NCBI GenBank assembly: GCA_003162055.1
Contig: PMNA01000026.1
Location: forward strand, 34,025-98,024
DNA: 64,000 nt
Origin: Actinomycetota bacterium
GTDB taxonomy: Bacteria; Actinomycetota; Thermoleophilia; Gaiellales; Gaiellaceae
Reading direction: 5' to 3'
The notes beneath the pieces were generated by a model. That model did not search any database, was not told where the DNA came from, and saw only the letters and a program-made list of their open reading frames with translations. The position numbers and the translations under genes are program-made. Shown piece by piece: positions 24,975 to 32,980 of the stretch (position 1 is the first letter of the stretch; the number at the start of each line of letters is the position of its first letter).

Positions 24975-26120
24975 GTGTTAGGTATTTCTTCCGACGTGAT
25001 CACAATTCGCAGAATGACCAGTCCACTCAGTCGACGCCGAAAGAGAGCCCTGTTCAGCTACCTGGCCGCTCCCGTTTCCTGGAAACGGCAAGACCCGCGA
25101 CTCGGCGGTCACAGCAACAAGTGGGAGAGCCGCGAGATAGCACGACTCATTGCGCGACGAGGCTACGAGGTCGCGGCGATCGACTGGAACGACCAAGAGT
25201 CTTCGCCCGCCGGGCCGTTCGACTGCCTCTTCGACATCCACGGCAACCTCCCTAGGCTCGCCGCCCAGTTTCCCGACGCTCGTAAGCTCCTGCACCTCAC
25301 CGGCAGCTACAACCCCTTCCAACACGAAGCCGAAAACGCCCGCATCGAAGCGTTCGAGAGCCGGCGCGGAGTGACGTACCCGCCTCGTCGTCACGTGTCG
25401 GACCTCGACTCGTATCTGGAGGCGTTGAGTATCGCCGACGCTTGCTCGCTCATAGGCAACTACTGCACCCTCTCGACCTATCCCGCCGAGGTGCGAGAGA
25501 AGATCACGCCCGTGACAGTCTCAGCTTCGTGGCCTTTGCCGATCAAGAGCTCGCGCGATTACGCACCACGCGAAAGAGAGTTCCTCTGGTTTGCGGGCGG
25601 CGGATGCATCCTGAAAGGCCTTGATCTCGCCGTCGAGGCGTTCGCCGCGAACCCAAAGCTATTGCTACACGTCGTGGGCAACATCGACGAGCGAGAGTTT
25701 CTCGACTCCTATCGCCACGAGCTCGCGTCGCCGAATATCCTTCAGCACGGCTACCTCGACCCTTCTGGATCCGAGTTTCGTGAGATCGTCGACCGATGTT
25801 TCGCCTTCGTGGCGCCGTCTGCGAGCGAGGGAATCTCGCCCGCAGCAGCCAGCTGCATGCTCATCGGCCTTTACCCGATCGTAAGCAGGAACACGGGTAT
25901 CACGCTGCCCGAAGGCGCCGGCACATACCTCGAGACATGCTCAATCCCGGAGATCGAGGCGGCAGCCTCGTCCTTACGCGAGATGACCTCGGACGACGTT
26001 CGCGAGTCCATCGCTCTGACTCAGACCGAGGCGAAACGCCGGTACAGCCGGCGCGCTTTCAGCGAGAGAATGAGCCGCTACCTCGACATCGTATTGAGAA
26101 CAGAGTGGGGTAACGACTGA
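24975..26120 (+). CDS. GT4-like glycosyltransferase
   Basis: A 381-residue GT-B protein. The N-terminal half has HSNKWESREIARLIARRGYE, resembling acceptor loops, and LLHLTGSYNPFQHEAENARI. The C-terminal half has FLWFAGGGCILKGLDLAVEA (beta-alpha phosphate loop) and VAPSASEGISPAAASCMLIG, an E-x7-type donor-binding region in which the second Glu appears to be replaced by Ala or Ser, followed by LYPIVSRNTGI. This altered motif is common in distant GT4 members. Start is uncertain: GTG 24975 or ATG 25014, neither with a clear RBS; the conserved part begins after 25014. Confidence 0.75.
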   Translation: MLGISSDVITIRRMTSPLSRRRKRALFSYLAAPVSWKRQDPRLGGHSNKWESREIARLIARRGYEVAAIDWNDQESSPAGPFDCLFDIHGNLPRLAAQFPDARKLLHLTGSYNPFQHEAENARIEAFESRRGVTYPPRRHVSDLDSYLEALSIADACSLIGNYCTLSTYPAEVREKITPVTVSASWPLPIKSSRDYAPREREFLWFAGGGCILKGLDLAVEAFAANPKLLLHVVGNIDEREFLDSYRHELASPNILQHGYLDPSGSEFREIVDRCFAFVAPSASEGISPAAASCMLIGLYPIVSRNTGITLPEGAGTYLETCSIPEIEAAASSLREMTSDDVRESIALTQTEAKRRYSRRAFSERMSRYLDIVLRTEWGND

Positions 26121-26121
26121 T

Positions 26122-27132
26122 ATGGGCCGGCAAAACCTCAAAGCATTCTGCCTCGATTGGCACATCGATCGTAGCCCCGCCCTCCGAGACTTGCTTCTTC
26201 GCCCCCTCGAGCCCTTCTGCGATATCGAGCTCGTGGCCTGGGACGGCGCAACCGTTCCCGATGTCGGGCTCGACCCCTCTTCTCCGACGATCTTTTGCCA
26301 GCTTCCTCCCCCTCCATCGCTTCTGAATGACGAGCAGAGGAAGCTTGTCTGGATTCCTATGTGGGATCAAGCGCGCGGTTACGAACAATCCTGGTGGAAC
26401 GCAATTCCCAAATCGCTGCGTGTCGTTTCGTTCTCTACGCAGATTCAACTCCGTACAAGCGCCTCAGGGCTTACCTCGTTGCCACTGCGCTACTTCAAAG
26501 ACCCCGGCGCTCTCTCTCCCGCCTCCTGGAGCCAGGGCTGCATTCTCTTCTACTGGAACCGGACCGGGATGGTCGGGCCCACCTTCCTTCGCAAGCTGTG
26601 TAAAGCACTTGATGCGCGAGAGCTCCTATTCCTTAATCGCATCGACCCACGAATCGACGCTCGCGCTCACTTCTCGCTTCCTTCACATCTCGGGAAGACA
26701 GCGGTCACAACGCTCTCAATATCCGCCCAAGCAGATTATCTCGAGGCCACCCGATCGGCTAACGTCTTTATCGCTCCTCGTGCTGCTGAGGGCGTCGGCC
26801 TCAGCTTTCTCGAAGCCATGTCCCGGGGTAGCGCGGTGCTCGCGTACAACGCGCCAACCATGAACGAGTACATAGAAGACGCGATAAACGGCATCCTTTT
26901 TTCGAGCGAACCGGTTACCGAGCCGCCAAGAGTTGTCAATAAACTCGCACGAATGCTTAGCCGCGACCGGCATCCTTACAACTACTATCTCACCGATCGC
27001 CAGGACTGGTCCCGCATAAAAGGGCTCGATCTACGGGCGCTCGGTCTACGCGCTAGACTCGACCACGAAACAGGTTACGCCCGCTGGCAGAAGAGCATTC
27101 CTGACTACTTCGATTTCATTTCTGACTGGTAG
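26122..27132 (+). CDS. GT4-like glycosyltransferase
   Basis: A 336-residue protein of GT-B type. The N-terminal half is divergent (KLVWIPMWDQARGYEQSWW). The C-terminal half has ILFYWNRTG, a donor-domain start, and FIAPRAAEGVGLSFLEAMSR with GSAVLAYNAPTMNEYI, the usual E-x-G-x2-F-x-E-A-M donor motif. Start is ATG 26122, 1 bp after the previous stop. Six residues after NAPTMNEYI comes a glycine-containing loop as in other GT4s. Sugar specificity is unknown. It belongs to the same-strand run and shares its lower GC. Confidence 0.75.
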   Translation: MGRQNLKAFCLDWHIDRSPALRDLLLRPLEPFCDIELVAWDGATVPDVGLDPSSPTIFCQLPPPPSLLNDEQRKLVWIPMWDQARGYEQSWWNAIPKSLRVVSFSTQIQLRTSASGLTSLPLRYFKDPGALSPASWSQGCILFYWNRTGMVGPTFLRKLCKALDARELLFLNRIDPRIDARAHFSLPSHLGKTAVTTLSISAQADYLEATRSANVFIAPRAAEGVGLSFLEAMSRGSAVLAYNAPTMNEYIEDAINGILFSSEPVTEPPRVVNKLARMLSRDRHPYNYYLTDRQDWSRIKGLDLRALGLRARLDHETGYARWQKSIPDYFDFISDW

Positions 27133-27139
27133 CGATTCG

Positions 27140-28207
27140 ATGAACTCGCGAAATACCGTTCTCGTGACCGGAGGTGCTGGTTTTATCGGTGCTAACACTG
27201 TTGCCAGGTTGCTCAGCAACGGTTATCGAGTCGTAGTTGTCGACAACTTCTCACGAGAGGGAAGTGAGCTCAACCGTATCTGGCTCGAATCAAGAGGCGA
27301 TGTTGTGTTCCATCGTGTCGATATCCGTGATAACGAGTCGCTAACGAAGGTAATCGCGAACACCAACTCGCTTGACGCAATCATCCATCTCGCTGGTCAA
27401 GTCGCCGTCACTTCGTCCGTCGCGAACCCGAGGGAAGACTTTGAAGTCAACGCACTCGGAACGTTCAATGTATTGGAGGCGGCCCGGCAACTCACTAATA
27501 GGCCGCTTGTGATTTTTGCGTCGACCAACAAAGTATACGGTCGGATGGAGTCCGTTGAAATCGCGGAAGAGACAACGCGCTATGCGTACAAAAGCGACCT
27601 AATCGGTGTATCGGAGGCGACTCCACTGGATTTTCACTCTCCGTATGGATGCTCGAAAGGTGCGGCGGATCAATATGTACGCGACTACTCACGAATTTAC
27701 GGGCTTCCGACTGTTGTCCTCCGCCAATCGTGTATCTACGGCCCGCGACAGTTCGGAGTCGAAGATCAAGGGTGGGCGGCTTGGTTTACGATCGCGGCTT
27801 GTCTCGGTCTCCCGATCACTATCTACGGCGATGGGAAGCAAGTACGGGACATGCTTCACGTCGATGATCTCACTAGGGTCTATCTCGCGGCCATAGAAAA
27901 CAGAGATAGCGTCGATGGCCTAATTCTCAACATTGGCGGTGGCCCCGGCAACGCACTATCGATCTGGTCGGAGTTCGGCCTGCTCCTCGAAGAGATGCTT
28001 GGTCACCCGATCCCGATCGAAAGAGGAGAATGGCGCCAGGGCGATCAGCCAATATACATTTCTGATATCTCGCGAGCCAAGACCGTTCTGGGCTGGACAC
28101 CTTCGATCAATCCTTCCGCCGGGCTGAGAGAGCTATTCGAGTGGGTTACCGTCAACCTCGCCGATATCGAGAGGGTGCTAGCAGCGAGGCTAGGCAAGGC
28201 GAAGTGA
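27140..28207 (+). CDS. NAD-dependent sugar epimerase, CDP-paratose 2-epimerase-like
   Basis: A 355-residue extended SDR. The NAD-binding loop is TGGAGFIGANT (residues ~9-19) and the catalytic Tyr-x3-Lys lies in SPYGCSKGAADQYVRDYSR. VVLRQSCIYGPRQFGVEDQG closely resembles RfbE/Tyv (CDP-paratose 2-epimerase, giving CDP-tyvelose), and ASTNKVYG with DMLHVDDLTRVYLAA also fits that group. Known members invert C2 of a 3,6-dideoxyhexose. No CDP-sugar genes (rfbF/G/H) are seen in the window, so the true substrate may be another NDP-sugar. Base composition is lower in GC (line 27301-27360 about 48%), suggesting acquisition with its neighbours. Confidence 0.85.
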   Translation: MNSRNTVLVTGGAGFIGANTVARLLSNGYRVVVVDNFSREGSELNRIWLESRGDVVFHRVDIRDNESLTKVIANTNSLDAIIHLAGQVAVTSSVANPREDFEVNALGTFNVLEAARQLTNRPLVIFASTNKVYGRMESVEIAEETTRYAYKSDLIGVSEATPLDFHSPYGCSKGAADQYVRDYSRIYGLPTVVLRQSCIYGPRQFGVEDQGWAAWFTIAACLGLPITIYGDGKQVRDMLHVDDLTRVYLAAIENRDSVDGLILNIGGGPGNALSIWSEFGLLLEEMLGHPIPIERGEWRQGDQPIYISDISRAKTVLGWTPSINPSAGLRELFEWVTVNLADIERVLAARLGKAK

Positions 28208-29100
28208 GCGCTCCCGGTAACCCGGTCGTCTCCGTCGTCATCGGCTCGTACAACCGTTCTCGTTATCTGAGGGCCACGGTGGACACGGTGCGCCACGAGC
28301 TCGCAGATCTACCGCACGAGATAGTTGTCGTAGACGGCGGCTCGAGCGACGGCTCGCTCCGCTGGCTACTCCGTCAGAAGGACGTCATCACCATCGTTCA
28401 GCACAACCACGGCGAGTGGAATGGCAAACCGATCGAGCGGAGCAGCTGGGGATATTTCATGAATCTCGCCTTCCGCGCGGCGAGCGGCAAGTACATCTGC
28501 ATGCTAAGCGACGACTGCCTGGTCATACCAGGCGCCATAGTCAACGGGCTAGACGTCTTCGAGCGCGCCCTCGAGGCAGGAGAGCCGCGGGTCGGTGCCG
28601 TCGCCTTCTACTGGCGTAACTGGCCCGAGCAAGACAATTACTGGGTCGGCTTCACCTACGGGAACCGGATGTTCGTCAATCACGGCCTCTACCTTCGCGA
28701 GGCCCTCGAAAAGGTCGGATTCATCGACGCGCAGAGTTACTTCTTCTACCACGCCGACGGCGACCTCTGCCTTCGCCTCGATAAGGCCGGCTACCGCTGC
28801 ATTGACTCGCCGAGCTCGTTCATAGAGCACGCGTCACACGTAAACGCTCCGCTGAAAATGCAAAACTTCGAGCATCAGGAGTCCGACTGGGAGACTTACG
28901 GCGCGCGCTGGAGCCACCTGGGTGAGCCGAAGCAGGCCTGGAACTCCACTACCTACACGGATACCGAGCGAACTGCGGGCAAGTACTGGAATCGACGGAT
29001 AGAACGTCTCTGGTCGCTCTCGCGAAAGAAAGCCGGGGCGGTCGCTCACGTCTTACGAGGTATGTCGGCCAGAGCGCGGAGGCCACGCTCCCGTGACTAG
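28204..29100 (+). CDS. GT2 family glycosyltransferase
   Basis: A 298-residue GT-A enzyme. SVVIGSYNRSRYLRATVDT opens the domain, VVVDGGSSDGSLRW follows, and CMLSDDCLVIPGAIV gives the metal motif; YFFYHADGDLCLRLDKAGY holds the catalytic-base region. A histidine-rich segment (FIEHASHVNAPLK) and a basic C-terminal tail end the protein. GTG 28204 overlaps the epimerase stop (GTGA), which settles the start over a longer upstream frame. It is presumably a cytoplasmic transferase using an NDP-sugar supplied by the locus. Confidence 0.88.
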   Translation: MSAPGNPVVSVVIGSYNRSRYLRATVDTVRHELADLPHEIVVVDGGSSDGSLRWLLRQKDVITIVQHNHGEWNGKPIERSSWGYFMNLAFRAASGKYICMLSDDCLVIPGAIVNGLDVFERALEAGEPRVGAVAFYWRNWPEQDNYWVGFTYGNRMFVNHGLYLREALEKVGFIDAQSYFFYHADGDLCLRLDKAGYRCIDSPSSFIEHASHVNAPLKMQNFEHQESDWETYGARWSHLGEPKQAWNSTTYTDTERTAGKYWNRRIERLWSLSRKKAGAVAHVLRGMSARARRPRSRD

Positions 29101-29120
29101 AGGCCCAGGCGGGCGGTTGG

Positions 29121-29924
29121 GTGACGATGGGTACGCGGACTAGATATTCGGCGAAGATCGCCGCACACAACCTCCGTCTCGCTCGCGGATTGCCCAAACG
29201 AGCCAGCCGGTGGCTGTCGGGCTACCGTCGCTACTACGCCGACATGCGGCGTTACATGCGTGCCGTAGGTTCGCAGGGGGCGCTCGGGAAATTCGTGCTG
29301 CTCCCGCAGATTCGCGATTGGACGGCGACGACCGGCTTTGACACGCACTATGTCTGCCAGGGCCCGTGGTTGTTCGAGAAGCTCCTCCAGAGGAAGCCTC
29401 CCGCGCACGTAGACGTCGGCTCTTACATCGGATATTTGGGATTCATTTCGGCTCTGTTCCCGACGACGTTCATCGATATCCGCCCGACAGGAGCCAAGTT
29501 CGAAGGCTTCAGCGAGAAGAAGGGCTCCGTCCTTGATCTGCCCTACGAAGACGGCGAGATTTTGTCGCTTTCCTGCCTGCATGTGATCGAGCACATCGGT
29601 CTCGGCCGCTACGGCGACCCGCTCGATCTTGACGGATCAGCCAAGGCGCTCGCAGAGCTGCAGCGCGTCCTTGCGCCCAACGGCGATCTCTATCTCTCGG
29701 TCCCCTCCGGCCGCTCGGTGACGTACTTCAACGCGCATCGCGTGTTCGACCCAGCGGTGATCGTGGAAGCGCTCGACGAGCTGGCGCTTGTTCAGCTCGA
29801 CGCGGTGCTCGACGGCGAGAAGCGTGTTCGTCCTGTCACGCTCGAGCAGCTGCGAGACAACGCATATGCCTGCGGCATGTACTGGTTCAGGCGACCGTCG
29901 CTCGATAGCGGGCGGGTGCGGTGA
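29121..29924 (+). CDS. DUF268 methyltransferase-like protein
   Basis: A 267-residue protein matching the DUF268 pattern: AHVDVGSYIGYLGFISALFP in the position of a SAM-binding loop, then LSLSCLHVIEHIGLGRYGDP, the most characteristic family motif, and LAPNGDLYLSVPSGR. The domain looks like a class I methyltransferase fold with an altered glycine loop. DUF268 proteins recur in polysaccharide loci and are of unverified activity. Start is GTG 29121 or ATG 29127. Its stop overlaps the GTG of the fucosyltransferase-like gene (GTGA), so the two are likely co-translated and may modify the same residue. Confidence 0.82.
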   Translation: MTMGTRTRYSAKIAAHNLRLARGLPKRASRWLSGYRRYYADMRRYMRAVGSQGALGKFVLLPQIRDWTATTGFDTHYVCQGPWLFEKLLQRKPPAHVDVGSYIGYLGFISALFPTTFIDIRPTGAKFEGFSEKKGSVLDLPYEDGEILSLSCLHVIEHIGLGRYGDPLDLDGSAKALAELQRVLAPNGDLYLSVPSGRSVTYFNAHRVFDPAVIVEALDELALVQLDAVLDGEKRVRPVTLEQLRDNAYACGMYWFRRPSLDSGRVR

Positions 29925-30796
29925 TCGTCACGCGCCTCATGGGCGGCCTCGGCAATCAGATGTTCCAATACGCGGCCGGTCGGAGCCTCGCGCGGCGCCT
30001 TGATACCGAACTGTTGATCGATCGGACCTGGCTCGAAGGCGAAGGGCTTTTCGCCACCCCGCGTCACTACGAACTCGACGCCTTCCACCTCCGGGCTCGT
30101 TCCGCCACCCCGAAGCTCGTATCGAAGCTGGAACAGCGAAGCGAGAGTACGCTCAACCGCCTGCGCCGGAAGCTCGGGCTGGTTCCATCGGTCACAGTGC
30201 TGCACGAAAGAAGTCACGCCTTCGATACGCGCTTCGACACGGTCTCGGGCGACGTGCTTCTCGTCGGTTACTGGCAGAGCGAGAAGTATTTCGCGGAATG
30301 CGCCAACGAGATACGCGCCGAGCTCGAGCTAGAGGAGGCGCCTTCGCAGCGCAACCGCGAGCTGATCGAGAAGGTCGGGGCAACCAACTCGCTCTCGCTC
30401 CATGTCCGCCGCGGCGACTACGTATCGCACGAGGCAACCGGCCGGTTCCACGGTCTGATGCCGGTCTCGTATTACCTAGAGGCCGTCGAGCTGGTGACCG
30501 AGCAAGCGGGGCGTGCCGAGATCTTCGTCTTCTCCGACGACATCGACTGGTGCAAGCGCGAGCTCGCGATCCCCGGACACAAGCTTCACTACGTCGACCA
30601 CAACGCTCGCGGTAGCGAGGACTTACGCCTGATGAGCTCCTGCCGGCACCACATCCTGGCCAACTCCTCCTTCAGCTGGTGGGGCGCATGGCTCAACCCC
30701 GATCCCGAGAAGATCGTGGTCGCGCCGGTTCGCTGGTTCCGAGACGGCTCGATCGACACCTCCGATCTCCTGCCCGACGGCTGGCTGCGGCTGTGA
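29921..30796 (+). CDS. GT11 alpha-1,2-fucosyltransferase-like protein
   Basis: A 291-residue GT11 enzyme. The N-terminal MGGLGNQMFQYAAGRSLA is the family signature. SLHVRRGDYVSH (HVRRGDY at about residues 161-167) is the GDP-fucose phosphate-binding motif, and ILANSSFSWWGAWL is the third conserved block. GT11 enzymes transfer L-fucose in alpha-1,2 linkage from GDP-fucose to galactose. A dehydratase/GDP-fucose-synthase-like pair at 44185-46294 could make the donor. Both ends overlap neighbours by GTGA (29921 and 30793), marking a coupled string of genes. Confidence 0.93.
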   Translation: MIVTRLMGGLGNQMFQYAAGRSLARRLDTELLIDRTWLEGEGLFATPRHYELDAFHLRARSATPKLVSKLEQRSESTLNRLRRKLGLVPSVTVLHERSHAFDTRFDTVSGDVLLVGYWQSEKYFAECANEIRAELELEEAPSQRNRELIEKVGATNSLSLHVRRGDYVSHEATGRFHGLMPVSYYLEAVELVTEQAGRAEIFVFSDDIDWCKRELAIPGHKLHYVDHNARGSEDLRLMSSCRHHILANSSFSWWGAWLNPDPEKIVVAPVRWFRDGSIDTSDLLPDGWLRL

Positions 30797-31821
30797 GTGC
30801 GCGAGCTCCCAGGGTCTCGGTCGTGATGAGCGTCTACAACGGCGAGGAACATCTGCGCGAGGCGGTCGACAGCGTACTGAGTCAGACGATGGCGGACTTC
30901 GAATTCGTAATCGTCAACGATGGCTCGACCGACCGGACGGTCGAAATCGTGAACAGTTTCCGCGACTCGCGGATCCATCTGATCAATCAGGATCACAACG
31001 AAGGCGTCGCGTTTTCAGCCAGTCACGGCTGCAAAGAGGCCACCGGCACCTATATCGCTCGTCTAGATGCGGATGACATCTGTTCGCCAGACAGGCTCGC
31101 CATGGAGGTCGAGTATCTCGATGCCCACCCTGATATCGGGGTTGTCGGTTCCTGGGTGGAATATATCGACGTAGACGGAAACCCCTACGACGTTTGGAAA
31201 ACCCCTTTGTTGCCGGGAGTAGTTCGCTGGGAATTATTTTTCGGAACGTGTATTGCAAATCCGACGAGCATGATCCGGCAAACGCTGATGCGAGACCTCG
31301 GATACTACGATGTCGCCCTTCGCTCTTACGGAGAGGACTATGACTTCTGGGCCAGAGCAAGCGATGTAACGAAGCTCGCGAATATCGCGATACCCCTGGT
31401 AAGGCGGAGAGTGTGGGCCGGCGCGATTGGTCACCGGGCGGCCGAAAGACAGGAGGTCGTCGTTAGAAAAGTCATGCGCTCGCTGATCGAGCGAAGATTA
31501 GGTCTGACCCTGACTGAGGACGATGTCGCCTCGTTGAGACTATTCGCGACCAACCAGGTACGCAACGACCTTGGAGAGATGAAACGGATAGCTGAGCTTC
31601 TTCCGCTCATGCATCGGGCTTACGTGAAGCGAGTCGACCTCACCGACGAAGAGAGGAATACTCTGAGTCTCCAGACTGCGCGCAAGCTCTACGCGCTCGC
31701 TCACGAGGTGCGCCCGCTCTCGCGCAAGGCGTCTGTCCTGATCGCCCTGCACGGCGCCCGGCTCGATCCTAGGCCGCTCCGAAAACACTCGCGCCAAGGT
31801 ATGAAGAAGACCATCTTCTGA
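30793..31821 (+). CDS. GT2 family glycosyltransferase
   Basis: A 342-residue GT-A enzyme. SVVMSVYNGEEHLREAVDSV begins at residue ~9, VIVNDGSTDRTVEIVN follows, and ARLDADDICSPDRLAMEV holds the DxD motif; YGEDYDFWARASDV is the acceptor-side ED motif. The C-terminal ~100 residues are helical (EMKRIAELLPLMHRAYVKR) and may be a membrane or partner contact. GTG 30793 overlaps the GT11 stop, so the longer upstream frame is not used. It resembles capsule GT2s of the SpsA/EpsE kind. Confidence 0.9.
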   Translation: MSARAPRVSVVMSVYNGEEHLREAVDSVLSQTMADFEFVIVNDGSTDRTVEIVNSFRDSRIHLINQDHNEGVAFSASHGCKEATGTYIARLDADDICSPDRLAMEVEYLDAHPDIGVVGSWVEYIDVDGNPYDVWKTPLLPGVVRWELFFGTCIANPTSMIRQTLMRDLGYYDVALRSYGEDYDFWARASDVTKLANIAIPLVRRRVWAGAIGHRAAERQEVVVRKVMRSLIERRLGLTLTEDDVASLRLFATNQVRNDLGEMKRIAELLPLMHRAYVKRVDLTDEERNTLSLQTARKLYALAHEVRPLSRKASVLIALHGARLDPRPLRKHSRQGMKKTIF

Positions 31822-31823
31822 CC

Positions 31824-32783
31824 ATGGCTCGCTCACGACCAGAGATCTCGATTGTCATCGCCACGTTCAACCGAGCCGAGTTGCTCGCTGGAGCACTGGA
31901 GAGCCTTGCTGAGCAAACTCTCGATCGCTCGCGTTACGAAATAGTCGTGGTCGACAATGGCTCGACTGACGAGACGCCCACCGTGGTGGCCGAGTTTCAG
32001 CGCACACATCCGCAATTACGAACGCTGCTGGTGCCGGAGAAGCGCCGCGGCCTCGGGCGGGCACGCAACACGGGCGACGATCACGCCGCCGGGCGCCTGG
32101 TCGCGTTTCTCGACGACGACGCGCGAGCCGAGCAGGACTGGCTTGAGAAAGCGCTTAGCTGCTTTGGCGAGGTCAACCCCACTCCGCTAGCCGTGGGCGG
32201 ACCGATCCGGCCCTTCTATCTCGCCCCTAAGCCGGATTGGTTCAAGGATGAGTACGAGATTCGTAGTTGGGGCGAAGAGCCGCGTTTTCTAAGTAGAGGC
32301 GAGACGTTCTCGGGCAGCAATATGGTCTTCGCCAAGGAGGCGCTCCGAGATCACGGAAGCTTCTCCGATCGGTTTGGAATGAAGGGAGAACGACTCTCGG
32401 TCGGCGAGGAATCGGCGCTTTTCGAGGAGATCTGGCGTCGTAACCCCGACGCCCCGCTCTACTACTCGCCCGATCTCGTCGTCCTTCACGCGGTGCCGGC
32501 TCACAAGATGACCGGCTCCTACGTCCTCAAGCGGGCGCTCGCGGGGGGCCAAGCGATGTATGCGATCCGCCGCGATACCGATCCACACAGCGGGCGCTTT
32601 CGCATTCTCGCTCGCGAGGCGCTGCCTGGTTTCGTGCGCGGACTGGCCGGGTCGCTTCGCCGCCGACGTCTTTACAAGCACGGCCAGAACTGGGTCTTCG
32701 AGGATCTCGCGATCATCTTCGTTCAGCTCGGTGTGCTCCTGGCCTGTCTCGGTATCAAGGTGCGGGTCAAGAGGCAGTCATGA
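31824..32783 (+). CDS. GT2 family glycosyltransferase
   Basis: A 319-residue GT-A enzyme. SIVIATFNRAELLAGALESL is followed by VVDNGSTDETPTVVAEF, RARNTGDDHAAGRLV and VAFLDDDARAEQDWLEKAL, which carries the DDD metal motif. VGEESALFEEIWRR gives the catalytic acidic pair. A C-terminal hydrophobic segment (FVQLGVLLACLGIKVRV) probably anchors it to the membrane. It starts 3 bp after the previous stop; its own stop overlaps the ATG of a small ORF (ATGA). Confidence 0.88.
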   Translation: MARSRPEISIVIATFNRAELLAGALESLAEQTLDRSRYEIVVVDNGSTDETPTVVAEFQRTHPQLRTLLVPEKRRGLGRARNTGDDHAAGRLVAFLDDDARAEQDWLEKALSCFGEVNPTPLAVGGPIRPFYLAPKPDWFKDEYEIRSWGEEPRFLSRGETFSGSNMVFAKEALRDHGSFSDRFGMKGERLSVGEESALFEEIWRRNPDAPLYYSPDLVVLHAVPAHKMTGSYVLKRALAGGQAMYAIRRDTDPHSGRFRILAREALPGFVRGLAGSLRRRRLYKHGQNWVFEDLAIIFVQLGVLLACLGIKVRVKRQS

Positions 32784-32977
32784 GAGCAGCGAATAGTTGC
32801 GACGACGGATTGAGCACTGCCGCTATCGGCTCGAACACCTCGCCGCTGCTCTATCTACCCGCGCAGTATCCGCTGACGCGGACGCTTGTCCCCGTCTATC
32901 GCGTCGTTCTTTACTTAAGAGGCAAGTGGCACTGGCACCGTGTCGCGAAGAAGCGCCGGGACGAAGCGAGGTCATGA
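32780..32977 (+). CDS. Small basic protein of unknown function (65 residues)
   Basis: ATG 32780 overlaps the previous stop (ATGA), the same coupling seen between real genes here. The protein has a weakly hydrophobic centre (SPLLYLPAQYPLTRTLVPVY) and a strongly basic end (GKWHWHRVAKKRRDEARS). No family is recognised. It could be a small membrane-surface partner of the adjacent glycosyltransferases or a leftover of a larger gene. The next gene starts 3 bases after its stop. Confidence 0.45.
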   Translation: MRAANSCDDGLSTAAIGSNTSPLLYLPAQYPLTRTLVPVYRVVLYLRGKWHWHRVAKKRRDEARS

Positions 32978-32980
32978 GGC

